A stretch of 64,000 nt of DNA from Viscum album (taxonomy: Eukaryota; Streptophyta; Magnoliopsida; Santalales; Viscaceae): assembly GCA_963277665.1 (NCBI GenBank), contig OY728142.1, forward strand, positions 13,468,001 through 13,532,000, read 5' to 3'. The position numbers and the translations under genes were made by a program. How positions within the stretch are numbered: position 1 is the stretch's first letter; each line of letters opens with the position of its first letter. The notes beneath the pieces are model-generated. The model was given only the letters and a program-made list of their open reading frames with translations, ran no database searches and was not told the DNA's origin. Below, piece by piece: positions 12,601-24,879 of the stretch.

Positions 12601-12944
12601 GTACATGTCAAATTTTATGAAACAGATGCAGATGAACCCATGACCTATCTGTAAGATATTGAGGATAATCTGTCCAATCTAGAAATAAATGAAAAACCAT
12701 CTGACCCTACGATTAAGAAATCTGTTAAATCGTCCAGTTCTAGAAATTCTCTAGAATCTAGTTATAATGAACCTGAACCTACTGATAAACCTGAAATAAC
12801 TATCCCTTCATTTTCTATACCCTTAAAAACTCTTAAGAACTATCCTTTAGATGATGTAGTTGGAGACCTAGATAAAGGGACACACACTAGAGATTCTCTA
12901 AGAAACCAGGTTGAATATCAATCATTTTATCACATATTGAACCT

Positions 12945-13640
12945 AAAACAATTAGTGATGAAGTTTGGGTAATTTCTATAAAAGAAGAGTTGAATAAGTT
13001 TGAAATAAATAGTGTTTGAAAACTGGAGGACTGACCTAAATACACCTTGACCATAGACACTAAATCAATGTTTAGAAATAAATTAGATGATGTTGGTAAT
13101 ATTTTATGAAATAAAACTATATTATATTAACAAGGTTATTTTCAAGAAAAATGGATTGAATATGAAGAATCGTTTTCACTAGTTTCTAGGCTTGAGGCCA
13201 TTAGTATCTTGCTTGCATATGCAACACATCATAATTTCAAGCTATATAAAATGGGTGCTAAGAGTGAATTCCTAAATGGGTATATAGTTGAGGATGTTTT
13301 TGTAGAAAAATCCCATGATTTTAAAAGCCCTCTTTTTCAAAATCATGATTTTAAATTAAAAAAGGATTTATATTGTTTAAAACAAACTCCACGAGCTTGG
13401 TATGATAGAATAAGTAGTTTTCTTATTTCCAAAGGTTTTACAAAAGGTATAGCCAATCATACTCACATTATAAAAAGAATATCTAATTATGTTTTATTTA
13501 TTCAAATCTATGTTGATGATATTATATTTATATCATTGATGAATTCTTTAGGTATTTCTTTTTCAAAAATGATGGAAAGTGAATTTGAAATTAGTTTAAT
13601 GGGGGAACTCAAATTATTTCTTGGATTTCAAACCCTTTAA
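12945..13640 (+). pseudogene. Copia reverse transcriptase
   Basis: The N-terminal part (12945-13208) has stops. From 13209 to 13640 an open stretch of 143 codons covers the fingers and palm: GAKSEFLNGYIVEDVFVEK (family: DVKSAFLNGxLxEEVYVxQP), LYCLKQTPRAWYDRI (family: LYGLKQAPRAWY) and IYVDDIIF (13506-13529) with the catalytic YVDD intact. The first palm Asp (DVK) reads GAK. GELKLFLGFQ ends the open part where the family has GELxFFLGLQ. Ty1/copia assignment is certain; the enzyme is not functional. Confidence 0.92.
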
Positions 13641-13917
13641 AATAAATAATGTATTATTTTAAATCAAAGTAAATATACTAAATATATTTTACAAATATTT
13701 GTATTTGATAGTACGGAACGTAGTGACAATAAAATGAGTACCACTTGTAAGTTGGATCTTGATGAAAATGGTAATTTTGTTGATCAAACCAATTACAATG
13801 GAATGATTGAGATTTTACCATAGTTAACCGCTAACAGGACTATAATTATGTTTTGTGTGTGTATGTGTTCCAGTTTCCAAGATAACCCTAAATAATATCA
13901 TCTAAATATAGTTAAAA

Positions 13918-14332
13918 TAATGTTAAAATACCTCAAGTATACTACCAACATAGGTTTTCTCTACCCTAGAGGACATCCTTTTGATTTAGTGATTTATTCT
14001 GATGCTGATTTTAGTGGTTGTCAGTCAGATATAAAGAGAACCTCTGTAACATGTCACTTTTCGAGAAAGTCTCTTCTTTCATGGTGTATTAAGAAGAAAA
14101 TATCCATTTAATTATCTACTACAGAAACAGAATACGTAGATTCTGGTAGTAGTTGTGCTCAGAATTTGTGGATGAAACACAATTGACTAGAATATGGATA
14201 TCAATTCAGACATACCCCTTTAAACTGTGATAAATCAAGTTCTATTGACTTCTCTAAGAATCCTGTTTCTCATTCTAGAATAAATCATATTGATGTAAGA
14301 CATCAATTTTTGAGAGATCATTATCAAAAATG
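13918..14332 (+). pseudogene. Copia RNase H
   Basis: From LKYLKYTTNIGFLYPRGH onward: IYSDADFSGCQSDIKRTSVT (family: YSDADFAGCxxDRKSTSGT), SWCIKKK, LSTTETEYVDSGSSCAQNLW (family: LSTAEAEYVAAGSCCAQxLW) and FSKNPVSHSRINHIDVRHQF (family: LSKNPxxHSRTKHIEIRHHF). The catalytic Asp and Glu positions are kept; one stop at 14109-14111 and a few others break it. ISAEHYLANISTYPLNYER follows, the RNase H tail of SIRE-type elements. Confidence 0.92.
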
Positions 14333-14484
14333 ATATAACACACTAGATTTTATTAGCGCCGAACATTATCTTGCTAACATATCCACATATCCATTGAACT
14401 ATGAAAGAATAAATGACATCAAAATGAATTAGGGGTGATTAATTTATAAGGACTTGATGTTGATAATTCTTTGTGAAAAAAAGA

Positions 14485-14705
14485 GTGTAGATGTCATGAT
14501 GATACTGAAAATGTCATGCTGACAATGTCATGTCGACACTGAAACATTTATCATGCCGACACTTGGTCATGCTGACACCAACACTTTTTCATGCCAACAC
14601 CGTTAATGTCCTGCCGATACTGTCATTCCATTTCCAATAGTGTCATGCCTATACTGTCATACCGACAAAGATATTGTCATGCTAATACTGTCATTATGAC
14701 ACCTA
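14485..14705. repeat. Minisatellite of TGTCATGCCGACACT-like units after pol
   Basis: About ten or more imperfect units of 15-25 bp built on TGTCATG and CCGACACTG lie between RNase H and the extra ORF. They resemble the GACACCGACA motifs of the LTRs. A short ORF across it (14591-14806) is a by-product. Confidence 0.75.
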
Positions 14706-14927
14706 TAGAACCCACTATTTTATCTGTTTTATGTTTTAACCAAAATAATGTTAGTTTATTTTTTTCTTTTAACATAGTTTATGAATTTCTGATCTCTATT
14801 CCCTAAATTATATAAATTCGAGTTGATCTACTATACTACTCACTATCTCTTTTAACCCTTACAATATTATTCCATTTCTCTTTACCCTTGACCTTTCACC
14901 TTCCAACCTTCAAACAGATCCATTAGA

Positions 14928-17900
14928 ATGGAGAGAATGAAGCACACACTCAAAGGAGGATCTAGAGATGAGTCACAACCTACTAAGAAGAATAAGGGAG
15001 AATATAGTAAGTCTAAGCCTCTCAATTTGTGTCTTCCAAACCATTTGGTAACACTAGAGAAAGAAGTTTTCATAGAATGGTTGTTAGTGAGTAAGTCTCT
15101 CTTATTAAAGGTATTGAAAACCCAAGGTTGGCTAGATTGGTTATCTAATAATGAAACATCATTCTATCCAAATCTTGTGCATGAGTTCTTCGTAGATGCT
15201 GAATTTCTTTTGGGAGGCAGTGAGGTATGTTGGAACAAATTTTTAGTTAAAGGAACATGAATTTATTTTTCTTCTTGGCATTGGGAATAATGCCTCAAGG
15301 TTACACATGAAGGAATTTTTGATGACTATCAGGGAAGTAGTTCACCTGAAGGTAACATCTTTTTTTTAGAACCACATTGAAAGAGTTGATTGGAAATTAA
15401 GAGCTCATAAGACCAATAGCTACAAAGTTATATGGTGATAGCATATTGTTGTTTATGTTCATTAAACACTATATTTATCCCATGAAAAAGGGATTTTTCA
15501 TCTTTGAAGTATCAAGATCTAGAATTTTTATATTTTATAAAGAAAGGGAACAAGTTTAATATATGCATATACATAATTGTTCACATTAGTGTGATTGTAA
15601 AGCCCTAATGTAAAAAAAATTCCTTGTTTTATCCAAGGATTATTTTTTCCATGTTAAAGGAGAAAGGATGTGATAGTGAAGATGAGGAGACTGTATCTAC
15701 TTTCAGTAGAAAATGTTGGAATAAGAAAATTTTCAAAATAATGAAGATTCATTCAAATACCTAGAATAGGGAATGGGATGGAGATGAGGAGAAACTTTAT
15801 GAAACTTTTAATCCTGTTGATCATCCATCTAGGCCAAGGGATGTAGCTAATCCTATTCTAGGACTAAACGAAGAAGATGAATATTCAGATGATGAGGTTG
15901 ATGAAGAGGAAGCTGGACCTAATAGAGAAAATGGATATCTTATAGATGATAGGAGTGACACAGACATTACTAAAAGCCTAAGGAAAATGAAATTTGGACC
16001 TCCCATTCCACCTCTTGATATGCCTTCAAAATTACTAATTTTAGGTGATGATGATAAAACTGAAGAATTTGATAGTGTTGAGTATGATATCAGATCCAAT
16101 GGTTCTAAAGATGAATCTGGAAGAGAAGAAGAAGCATACAGAGAAGAAGAAGAAGAAAGTGGTAGCAGTTCTGGCGGTGAGGAAGATGGAGATGAAAAAA
16201 ATGATGAAAGAAGTGGTAGTGAAGGATATGCATCTAAACATGAAAATGATGGAGAGGATAAAATAAGTGGTATTGATAGTGATTCAAATCATCTTGGTGA
16301 TCATCAAGATGATACAATAGATCTGAATGGTACTGTGAAAGAGGAACCCATTATAGAACCTCTTTGTTATTTAGTATTTGATACTACAGAAGAGGTAGTG
16401 GTTGATGTTAAAAGATAAGTGAAAAATCAAATAATTCCACCACCTTAGTTAGTTTATGATAGGAGAAGATCTCAATATGAGGGGGATCAAAATGTAAGAG
16501 GATATCCAGTTGAGAGGGAGCTTCAAGATAGAAGAGCTCAAGTTGAGGGGGGGACTTAAACTGGAAGAGTAATAGTTAACACACTCACTCTTTTGGAAGA
16601 ATCTATGTTGTCTAAATTGAAAAGGCATCTAGTATATGTTGTACCTAGCTTGTAATATTATGATTCTGATGATGAAGATGATATAGTAGTTCCAATAAGA
16701 CCAGTGGTGGAGGAGCCTATACAGTATGAGACACTTCTTATAGGTGAATATTATTCTTCTCCTACACCTTCATTAGTTAAAATTCTAGGTGACTATGTCA
16801 CTATAGATGATTTTGATAGTTTAATGGAAGAACTTGGATTCACCATTAGTAATTTTCCATTCTTATTCCCATGTTACGATTGAATGAAATTGATGAAAAT
16901 ATTCTCTCTAGCACTGTTATTCCTCAAGTGGAACCCAGACTGATTACACTCATTGAATATATTGTGATAGATAATAAAAAGTTGAGAAATGAGTTGACTA
17001 CATTGGTTTCCACTATCAGTAATTTAAACTCTGATTATAGGAAATCCAAGGATAGAATCATGAAAGTAATTGAGGATATTATTTCCCACTTTTAAGTTTA
17101 TGATTATACCCAATTAAGACAGGATGATAGAGACATTGTACAAGGGGAATCTATCTTAGCATCTACTATATCTCCCTCACTAGATATTTAGGTAGAAATA
17201 AATGTGATTATAGAAGATTTGAAAGCTCCTTTGGGTGGAATGGATCAAGACACACATGAAAGGATTATGAAAAATAATGACTATGTTCTTGAAATGGCCA
17301 GGTTCTACTCCAAGAGTGCCATGACTGAAAGTGATCAGATCATAGATAAAGTAGACTATTATTTAATAGGATTTATACCAAAAATCAGTTGACAAGTGAC
17401 TTTAAATATTTGGTGTAGAATCCCAAGTTGCGTCCAATTAATCAGGCATTTAAAGAACAAGTTAGGAAACTAAATAACTTCAGACCAACTCTGGAAATGT
17501 TTACGGAGAATAAGCACAATTTTGAAAAGGCAATGCAATATGGTGGGGGAGATAATTATAGATTTTATCAATCTTTTGAATCCATATCAGCATGTTCAGA
17601 GTGAATCTATAGTGGTTCTAGCTACTATAACTCTTAGACTGGTGGCCTCTCCCGTTACACCAATGCCTTCTCCTCCACATTCTATGTTTGTTTCTTAGGC
17701 TTTGATCAAGATAAAACTGATTATCGTAGAGAAGATCCATCCTCATACCTCAACCAAACCTACCCTTACCCCTTTTTTCCTGAATCCCTTATACTTATTC
17801 CCTTGAGAATAAATTCAAATCCTCCAGTCACTTAGCCCGTATCCATTGAAACTACAATTTATCCTTCTGACAAAGGAATGGAAAAACTAGATCCCAAAGA

Positions 17901-17930
17901 GTAGTTTTATCCAATTTTGATAGGGATTCT
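14928..17930 (+). pseudogene. Extra ORF of SIRE-type copia element, fragmented
   Basis: The sense-strand region between RNase H and the 3' LTR, in the place of the env-like or 'putative plant transposon protein' ORF of SIRE/Maximus elements. Open pieces: 14928-15260 (110 aa; Lys/Ser-rich start, then FYPNLVHEFFVDAEF, like the YPxLVxEFYANL block of that family); 15987-16418 (143 aa; very acidic, runs of Glu, Asp and Ser); 16871-17095 (74 aa, heptad-like, probable coiled coil); 17204-17392 (62 aa). A Pro/Ser/Thr-rich tail follows near 17640-17830. At least six stops or frameshifts separate the pieces. The function of this ORF is unproven in the family and I see no clear signal peptide or membrane segment. 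Confidence 0.7.
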
Positions 17931-18234
17931 TTATTGAAATTTTTATTGTATTCCACTAAACTATATTGTACATTCACTATGAAATTCAATGACATTTTTT
18001 CCCTTATTTCTGTTATGCCTCTTTCCTTCTTTAATTTTATTCGTTAATTTCATTACCATTTTTAATAATCCCAAAAGGGTGGAAAAATACAAGGTATTAA
18101 TCATTTTTTACCTCTGATTATGTATGAACTTTATCTGCAATTATTATGGAAATATGAAATGGTAGTATACAAGTAGAATGAATATATTATTCATTAACTG
18201 ATTGTACTTTATAATTCCATGATTTGCAATCATC

Positions 18235-18248
18235 AAAAAGGGGTAGAT
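18235..18248 (+). promoter_or_regulatory. Copia polypurine tract
   Basis: AAAAAGGGGTAGAT directly precedes the 3' LTR start TGTTGTCCCC. This is the usual plant copia arrangement (AAGGGGGAGAT then TGTTG). Confidence 0.85.
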
Positions 18249-20005
18249 TGTTGTCCCCTCTCTGGGTTTAGTGGTTTTAATAATCAGAAATCATGTACAA
18301 TAATTTCTATCATGTTTATTTAAGTTTAAATATATTTAATTATAATTATCCATGATCAAATATGTATTTAACACATTATGTGTATTTACATGTTATAAGA
18401 CAGTTAGAATAGAAAAATTGGCTATGTATGAGTCACTGACATTGACAGAACAAGTGTGAAACTGACATCACAAACTGAATCATCAATATTGATAGAGTAA
18501 ATGTCTCACCAATAGTTCAGTTGAGACACATATAGAAAAAATTTCTCACTGAAATTTCAATTGAGACACTAAAAATACAAATTAGACCCCAACAGAAGGA
18601 ATGTATCACTAACAGTACAAACTAACTCACCGATAGTACAAATGAGACACCAACATAAGGAATAACTTACCGACTGAAAAAAATGAGTAACAGATGCATT
18701 GATTCATCGACGCATGAAGATACTGACAGAACAACTCACTGTTAGAAGTATTCACTGACAGAATGACTCCCCGATAGAGGATTCCCTAACAGACTGTTTA
18801 AATTTTATTTTATTTAAAATTAACTATAACGGTGATATTTGTGTGTTTTAATGATATTGATTAAATTAATCCTTTTTGTAGACAACATTAATGACTATGT
18901 CTGTGGACAGTATGAGGTATGAGGTACCATCACATGGTCTTTTTTATCTATCACAAGACACCAAAAATAAATTGAAAGCTTGGTGCATGAGATGTATTGA
19001 AGAAGAGAACAACAAAAAAACATTCGAGCAGATATGCTATACTAAGAAGGGGAACACATGAAGAACTATCATTCCTACTAACTGTGAACTAAAGGAGAAT
19101 TTATATGAATCAATGCTACAATCATCCTTGTAGAAAAAAACACTAAGGAGGAGAATTCAATATTCCTAGAAAATCATAACTCAAAGCTTCACAACACTCT
19201 ATTTTTAGTATCTATTTTCAAAATAAGACTCAGTTTTCACATCTTCAACATCCAAATATTTTGTAGCTAAATTTCACAACATAGATCCTCCTAAACTCTA
19301 TCTCTTTATTTCATGCTCTGTTGTGTTCCTTTTTACTACATTTAGAGTAGTTCGTGAATCTGTCGGTTAAACACACATGGTCTTTTACATTGAATTTATG
19401 GATACAAGATATCCTCACAGAAACATCTTTTTACACCTATTATATCCCACATTGAACTATAGTAGAGGTTCTGTGTAACTTGGTTGTTTTAGTTCCTATG
19501 AAGAACTGTGGTAGAGGTCTTGTGACCTGAACAATTTGTATACTATTTTGTAAATCCCAATCCAGGGTGTGCATCTAAGATATATATATATATATATATA
19601 TATTTCTTGGTGGTAGGTGATCACCAAGTGGAGAGGAATAAGTCTCATATTGAGACTGAACCTCTTGGTTTAATCTACTATGTTTTCAAATTTACTTTAC
19701 TCTATTTTAACTCATATTTCAGAAAACTATGTTTCAGTTTGATAGTTAGTCTTGGATAGTATTTATAACTATTTTGGAATAGTAAATTGGTTTCAAAAGT
19801 TATTTCAATATTTTATAATGATATATCTGGGAAATAATAAATCTCTTGAGAAATTAATTGAATTGTCAGACTATTATAAATTTACTTCTTTGATTAATTT
19901 GGATATCTTTTTTTAAACTTGGTGGATTCTTATAAATAAATTTGTAACCAATTTTTTTAAAGGAACGCATTTCACCACCTCTATACTATCTTATTATGAG
20001 CAACA
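18249..20005 (+). mobile_element. Copia 3' LTR
   Basis: 1757 bp, TGTTGTCCCC to GAGCAACA, aligned throughout with 7715-9466 and followed by the AAGAG duplication. It includes a motif array at about 18430-18790 and a TA tract at about 19579-19602. Confidence 0.9.
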
Positions 20006-20010
20006 AAGAG
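20006..20010. repeat. Target-site duplication AAGAG, right of copia element
   Basis: Identical to 7705-7709. Gypsy RNase H sequence of G1 resumes to the right. Confidence 0.75.
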
Positions 20011-20530
20011 GTGTTGTATCCCTTATGATTCCCATGTCTATTTTTCATGTTTAAGAGTATTGGTACCTTATAGATTATAATTATTTAAAAAGTTATAGGA
20101 TCCTTTATACTAAGATCCTCTTCATCTTTATTCACTTTACCAGGATTTTAGTGGACTAAGAAGTCATAAACCTTGGTTTGTTCCAACCATCTTTATTGGA
20201 ATATATTAAGACCCTTGTATAAAAATATATATTTGAGTCTATTTTGATTCATATTTATCTCAAACTTCTCCCCATATAGATCTTAAAATTATATTTTCAA
20301 CTTAAGTATCACAACCACTAAATCTAGATCATGTGTGGTATAGTTCTTCTCATGAATTTTTAGATACCTTGAGGTGTATGCAATCACTTTATCATTTTAC
20401 ATTATTATATAGCATAATCCATTCTTTAAATCATTGTTGTATACCATAAGGAGATCCCCACTTGTGGTTTGTGTAAGAACATCTATTTTGATAATACTCT
20501 TTTTTAATTACTTGAAGATTTATTCACACT
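20011..20530 (-). pseudogene. Gypsy RNase H remnant (G1)
   Basis: Minus-strand reading: MVYNNDLKNGLCYIIM, NDKVIAYTSRYLKIHEKNYT followed by THDLDL (family: GKVVAYASRQLKxHEKNYPTHDLEL), EKFEINMNQNRLKYIF (family: xxxxIxTDHKSLKYIF), RWLEQTKVYDF and NPGKVN (family: RRWLELLKDYD, HPGKANVVAD). The order is complete, with stops. The catalytic Asp of TDHKSL is Asn here. It continues the pol broken by the copia insertion. Confidence 0.88.
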
Positions 20531-21330
20531 AAACAGTCCAGAAAAACTATACTCACTTTTGAGTAATATAATTTAGCAGATTTTTCAATCATAATATGTT
20601 TCTAAAAATCACCAATAATACCCACAAATTCTAAGGAAACAATATATCTTCATTAGAGATGTTTCACTAGGCCACTCCTCAATTGCCTTGGTCATATAAG
20701 TGTCTACAGATATCCATTATATGGTGAAAACATTCCCCAAGAATGATACTTACTCTCTCAATTACTCACATTTTATATAATTTTCATATAGGTTACCCTT
20801 TATAAAATACTTTAGCACAATATTAAAATTTTCCTTTCACTCCTCATTAATTTTGGAGTATATATCATTATTATCGATAAATACTACAAAAATTGTTTTA
20901 AGAAATATGTAAAGACTCTATTTATTAAGACAATAATTGTTTTTAGATAATTAGTGTATCAAAATGGAATAACTATGAACTCATTTTGTATATAACTAAT
21001 TCAAATGTAAGTCTTAGGAATATCTTCTATCCTCACCTTCAATTGGAAATATCTTGATTGAAGGTCCTCCTTAGAGAAATACAATGAACATTTTATTTTT
21101 TTAAACAATTCCTCTATCCATGGTAGGGGAAACTTTCTATTTATCTTGATTTTGTAGAGCTCATAATAATCAATGTAGAGGAACATTGATCCATACTTAT
21201 TCTTTAAGAGTATAACTATCACACCCCTTGGTGAATCTTTCAGGTGTATAAAGCCTTGAACAAATTATATTGTAACTACTTCATCCATTATTCCAACTCA
21301 ATGGTGGCTATTTTATAGTGATTCTTTAAT
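20531..21330 (-). pseudogene. Gypsy reverse transcriptase remnant (G1)
   Basis: The best stretch is 21001-21222: ILLKNKYGSMFLYIDYYELY, KINRKFPLPWIEELF and EDLQSRYFQLKV, then EDIPKT. These match VLFVKKKDGSMRMCIDYREL, IKNKYPLPRIDDLF, DLRSGYHQIRV and EDIPKTAF of gypsy RTs. The region of the catalytic FxDD box (about 20870-20960) is degenerate. RNase H lies directly to the left. Dead by stops and lost residues. Confidence 0.88.
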
Positions 21331-21689
21331 ATGGGAAAAGACCTTGGTATAATTTTGATTGATATCTCGTCTTATAGGTCAATAGGAAGACCAAACAATG
21401 ATTCAAGGTATACATTAGTGTAGTCCCTCATAATGTACATGTCTTAAATCATGATTCTCCCCTTTGTATCAGTCATTTAGACTATATATACTTGCTTTTA
21501 TGGCAATAATATTCACACATGAGATGAAGTTTCCAAAATCAATTCGCCCTCCTTACACAGGTACTGAATTAGAAAATGAATCGAGATGTTAATAGTGATA
21601 TACCTCTCTCGATAGTTGATGTTATATTTTTATAATGATATATAATAAATCCACAATATAGAATCAAACTCCACTATATAAAGTAACAT

Positions 21690-22090
21690 TATATTTTATA
21701 GATGATTAAGTCCAAAAAAGTGATTGGGGAAGAGTTATATATTTTCGATTCAATAATTTCTCCATTTATAGTTCTCACAGATATATCACCCCCCATGTTT
21801 TGAGGACATGTTTTAATAATTCTAATAAAAATTAATGCTATGAAAAAATATATAAAACCATTATAAAAAATTATGTTCTCTATTCTTGAATGAATATCTA
21901 GTGTACATATCACAATATAATTGTTAGGATCCACATTATTAGTAATGATATCATATTCCCTTCCTTTCTACCTCTAGGGTTGTTATCTTAGATTGTCTTT
22001 GGTTGCCCTTGACTTAGGAAATTGTTTCACATAATTCCCCTGTTCCGTGTAGTGGAATCACTAGAATACATGTTGAGTGTTAATCTAAAC
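21690..22090 (-). pseudogene. Gypsy protease and gag zinc knuckle remnant (G1)
   Basis: The 21689-21934 stretch reads TLDIHSRIENIIFYNGFIYF followed by FIA, aligning with the gypsy protease block TLxIHxxxAxVLFDSGATHSFIS; the catalytic DSG has become YNG. VRTINGEIIESKIY corresponds to VxTPxGExVxxxxV. Upstream (about 22020-22080) FHYTEQGNYVKQFPKSR stands where the zinc knuckle CYxCGxxGHxxRDCP is expected, with the Cys and His residues lost. This is the normal gag-protease order. Confidence 0.75.
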
Positions 22091-22179
22091 CTTATTTTCA
22101 TCCATAAAATTTGTGGGATTATTCATCTCATTTATCATTGATTAGACAGGTTCCATTCTTTTCAACGTTTTAAACTCCT

Positions 22180-22880
22180 CTTGTTTTTCTTGAGATAGTT
22201 TCTAGGATGCTTATTCCCATATTTTTTTGACATGTGTTCAGTTGGGTTTTCTTTCCACTATAGCATTTATATAATGATCCACCCAAGGATAAATCCACTT
22301 TATTATTTTCATATCTTGTCCCAAAATACCACTGAGACTCTCAAATATGTATATGGACCTTGAGATAATAAGTAATAATCTCTTCATAGCTATCAAGGTC
22401 TCAATTTAAAAATTATTTTCATAGACTAGACTTGAATCCTCTGAAGATATGGTATTCCATACTTTTAGTTTTGATAATGAACTTAGAGGCATATTGTGCA
22501 GGCCTTGTGAAGTATCCCTCATATTCCTTAATAGTCTCATCTTCCCTTTTCTCCAAACCAAGTAAATCTATCTATTTTAAGATATATAGTTCATGGAAAA
22601 TATTTACTAAAAAATACTTTCTTTAATCCATCCCATTCTATGAATCATTTTCTTTTTTGGAATTGGTTTTTTTAATCAGTGTACACCACTAATCACCTTC
22701 CCCATCAAATTGATATATTTCCAGCATGATTTTCTCTTCTTCCTAGCATTGGAGGTCAAATAATATCTTATCAATGGTGTTCATCCATTGTTCTATAATA
22801 AGAGCATTAAAATATCCATTAAAGGTAGGAATCCTTTTTCATATAAATTATTCAACCACAACTAGATATTTCCTCAAAGA
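22180..22880 (-). pseudogene. Gypsy gag (capsid) remnant (G1)
   Basis: On the minus strand, EQWMNTIDKILFDLQC, KIMLEIYQFDGEGD then WC, and WIKESIF match the retrotransposon gag blocks WxxxIExIFxVxxC, KVxxAxYxLxGEAxxWW and WxxFKxxFxxxYF. There are many stops. The plus-strand ORF at 22432-22626 is antisense to it. Confidence 0.75.
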
Positions 22881-23365
22881 AGGAGGGTGTTATATAGCAT
22901 TCAGGTTATTATTCGCATCTTGATTCAGTTATGTTAGTACTACCATGATGTTTTCAAATACCAGTCCCATCAGGTAAGTCATCTCATTAGATAAATTATC
23001 ATATTACCTATAACATTGTATGTTCTCATGGATTCTCTTATTTCTCACTATTAACTAAAAATAGGGATTTGGATACCTAACTAATGATCACATAAAAAGG
23101 AAACAATGAACTTGGAAGAAATAACAGAAAAATTAAAAGTATATCCTAAATTAGGATTATATAAGTTTCAATCTCAGTTATCCATTTTAATTTTCCAATT
23201 ATTTTTCTCACATAACAATCTATTCAAGCCCTTCATAATGGTTTTTAATGATTTTGGGAATTTTATAGAGCATATACATATTGAGTTTCAATCCTAGTGT
23301 GTAACAAGGCCTATTTTCAAGTAGTATGTGAAAATTGAGTCAAACAACGATGTCCCTTTTTTTGG
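22881..23365 (-). other. Gypsy gag start and leader region (G1), unassigned
   Basis: By position this is the gag start and 5' leader of G1. I recognise no motif. An ORF at 23106-23297 has no support. The G1 leader continues at 43244 beyond the younger insertion. Confidence 0.4.
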
Positions 23366-23370
23366 ATTTA
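23366..23370. repeat. Target-site duplication ATTTA, left of LTR array
   Basis: ATTTA precedes the first LTR (TATAAGG) and is repeated at 43239-43243, directly after the last LTR (TGTTACA). Confidence 0.85.
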
Positions 23371-24879
23371 TATAAGGTCCCAACCTTAAAACTTACTTAA
23401 TATTGAGTTATTACAAGATTACACATTTAGGATATTTTCAGGTTTAGAGTTTTAGAGAATTAGATCATAAAACTTGAATTACATTCCAAATTCAAACAAA
23501 ATGGTTACATAAAGATAATATTCATTTTTACCATCAACAGAAACATATTAAAAAAACATGGATTCTTTCTTGACACTTCCTTGACACTATCATCATATCA
23601 TGTACCTTTCCCTTGACCTGTGAAAAAAATTTCAAAAAACTTGGGATGAGCATAAAAAGCTCAGTAAGGGTTATAAAAAATATGGAAGGGAAACATGAGT
23701 TCATATATACATAAGAATTAAATCATACTTTACCCATAAAACATAGGCACTTTAGCATACCTCATCAAATCATGAATAAATCATAGAAATCATAAGACAT
23801 AAAAGGTAACTTGAGGCATTCATAACATTATTATGTAGGGAGAAACCATATTGGTTACATTTGGAATACCCACCACAGTATATTACCTAAATCTATTTGG
23901 AGAAACCTTAACGTTTCACTCCTTCGTGTTACCCAATGCATTGGAGAGATATATCGGGCTCACCCGCCCTTAGTTTATCACGGAACCACCCGTCTTCATA
24001 AACAATGCCCAAGAACCATAACATAATCATATCACATAACTTAAGAATAAAGTAAATATAATATTCCCATATGGAAATAACAATATTACATTTTAAGATA
24101 TTGAAATAATAAATCCATTCTCAAAACCATTTTTGAAACCATTTAAAACATTTAATAAATAGATCTTTGAATCAAAGTGTCCCATACCAGATTGAAGGTC
24201 TTAACATTTTAAACCATTAATATCCATATAAATAAATCCTTAAAACCATTTGGAAAACATGGATATTAATGATAAATAATTATAAGAATAAATCATAAAA
24301 ACATTTAAAACCATATTTTAGTTAAACAGTTTTTAACAAAATGAGAGACTCTTGAATACAATAATTGAGGAATAACATTTAATCAGAAATTTATAATATC
24401 ATTAGAATAAAGGAATTCATTATATAATATTCCAAAGGACTGTATATATACCATATAATAGTGAATTGGTGCATAACAACAATGAAATCTCAATAGAAAT
24501 GTAAAATGAGATGAAATCCCCTGTAAAGAAGGTATTATTAAATTAAGGATAAATCAATATCATAATTTTGTGTGAAAAATATAAATACGCCCAATATAAG
24601 TGGATATTAAGTGTAAAAAAATAAAAGGTCATTCACACATATTCAAAGTATGACATATTCAATAACTACATGTTGAACCCAAGGAAATCGAAATTGGGTT
24701 AAGAAGTTCCCTTGACAGCCAAACGGCGTCACATCAAATTTTAGAACAAGAGTTGATGAGAGAGATAAAGGGTATCTCATCACTTGGACATAAAATTTAC
24801 GACAATAAGGATATATAATAACACATCCCCACATAATAATATGAAAATTAAAAGACATAACAAAAGAAGTCTTTTAAAA

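Larger units (their letters stand above)
7710..20005 (+). mobile_element. SIRE/Maximus-like Ty1/copia retrotransposon, decayed, full structure
   Basis: A complete but dead element of about 12.3 kb. It has a 5' LTR (7715-9466), primer site, gag, protease, integrase, RT, RNase H, a long extra ORF region, polypurine tract and 3' LTR (18249-20005). The order protease-integrase-RT-RNase H is the copia order. LTRs of about 1.75 kb, a YVDD reverse transcriptase and a 3 kb extra ORF after RNase H point to the SIRE/Maximus lineage. The two LTRs differ at many positions and have indels, so the insertion is old. It sits in opposite orientation inside gypsy element G1, between its RNase H and integrase. 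Confidence 0.92.

Noticed and set aside
13209..13640. Possibly active reverse transcriptase (143 open codons with YVDD)
   Set aside because: The first palm Asp is lost, the N-terminal RT part and flanking integrase and RNase H have stops, and the LTRs are strongly diverged.
16041..16266. Two further ORFs (16041-16241 minus, 16045-16266 plus) over the acidic segment
   Set aside because: They are shadows of the GA-rich codons of the true frame at 15987-16418, giving Phe/Ile-rich and Lys/Met-rich low-complexity products.
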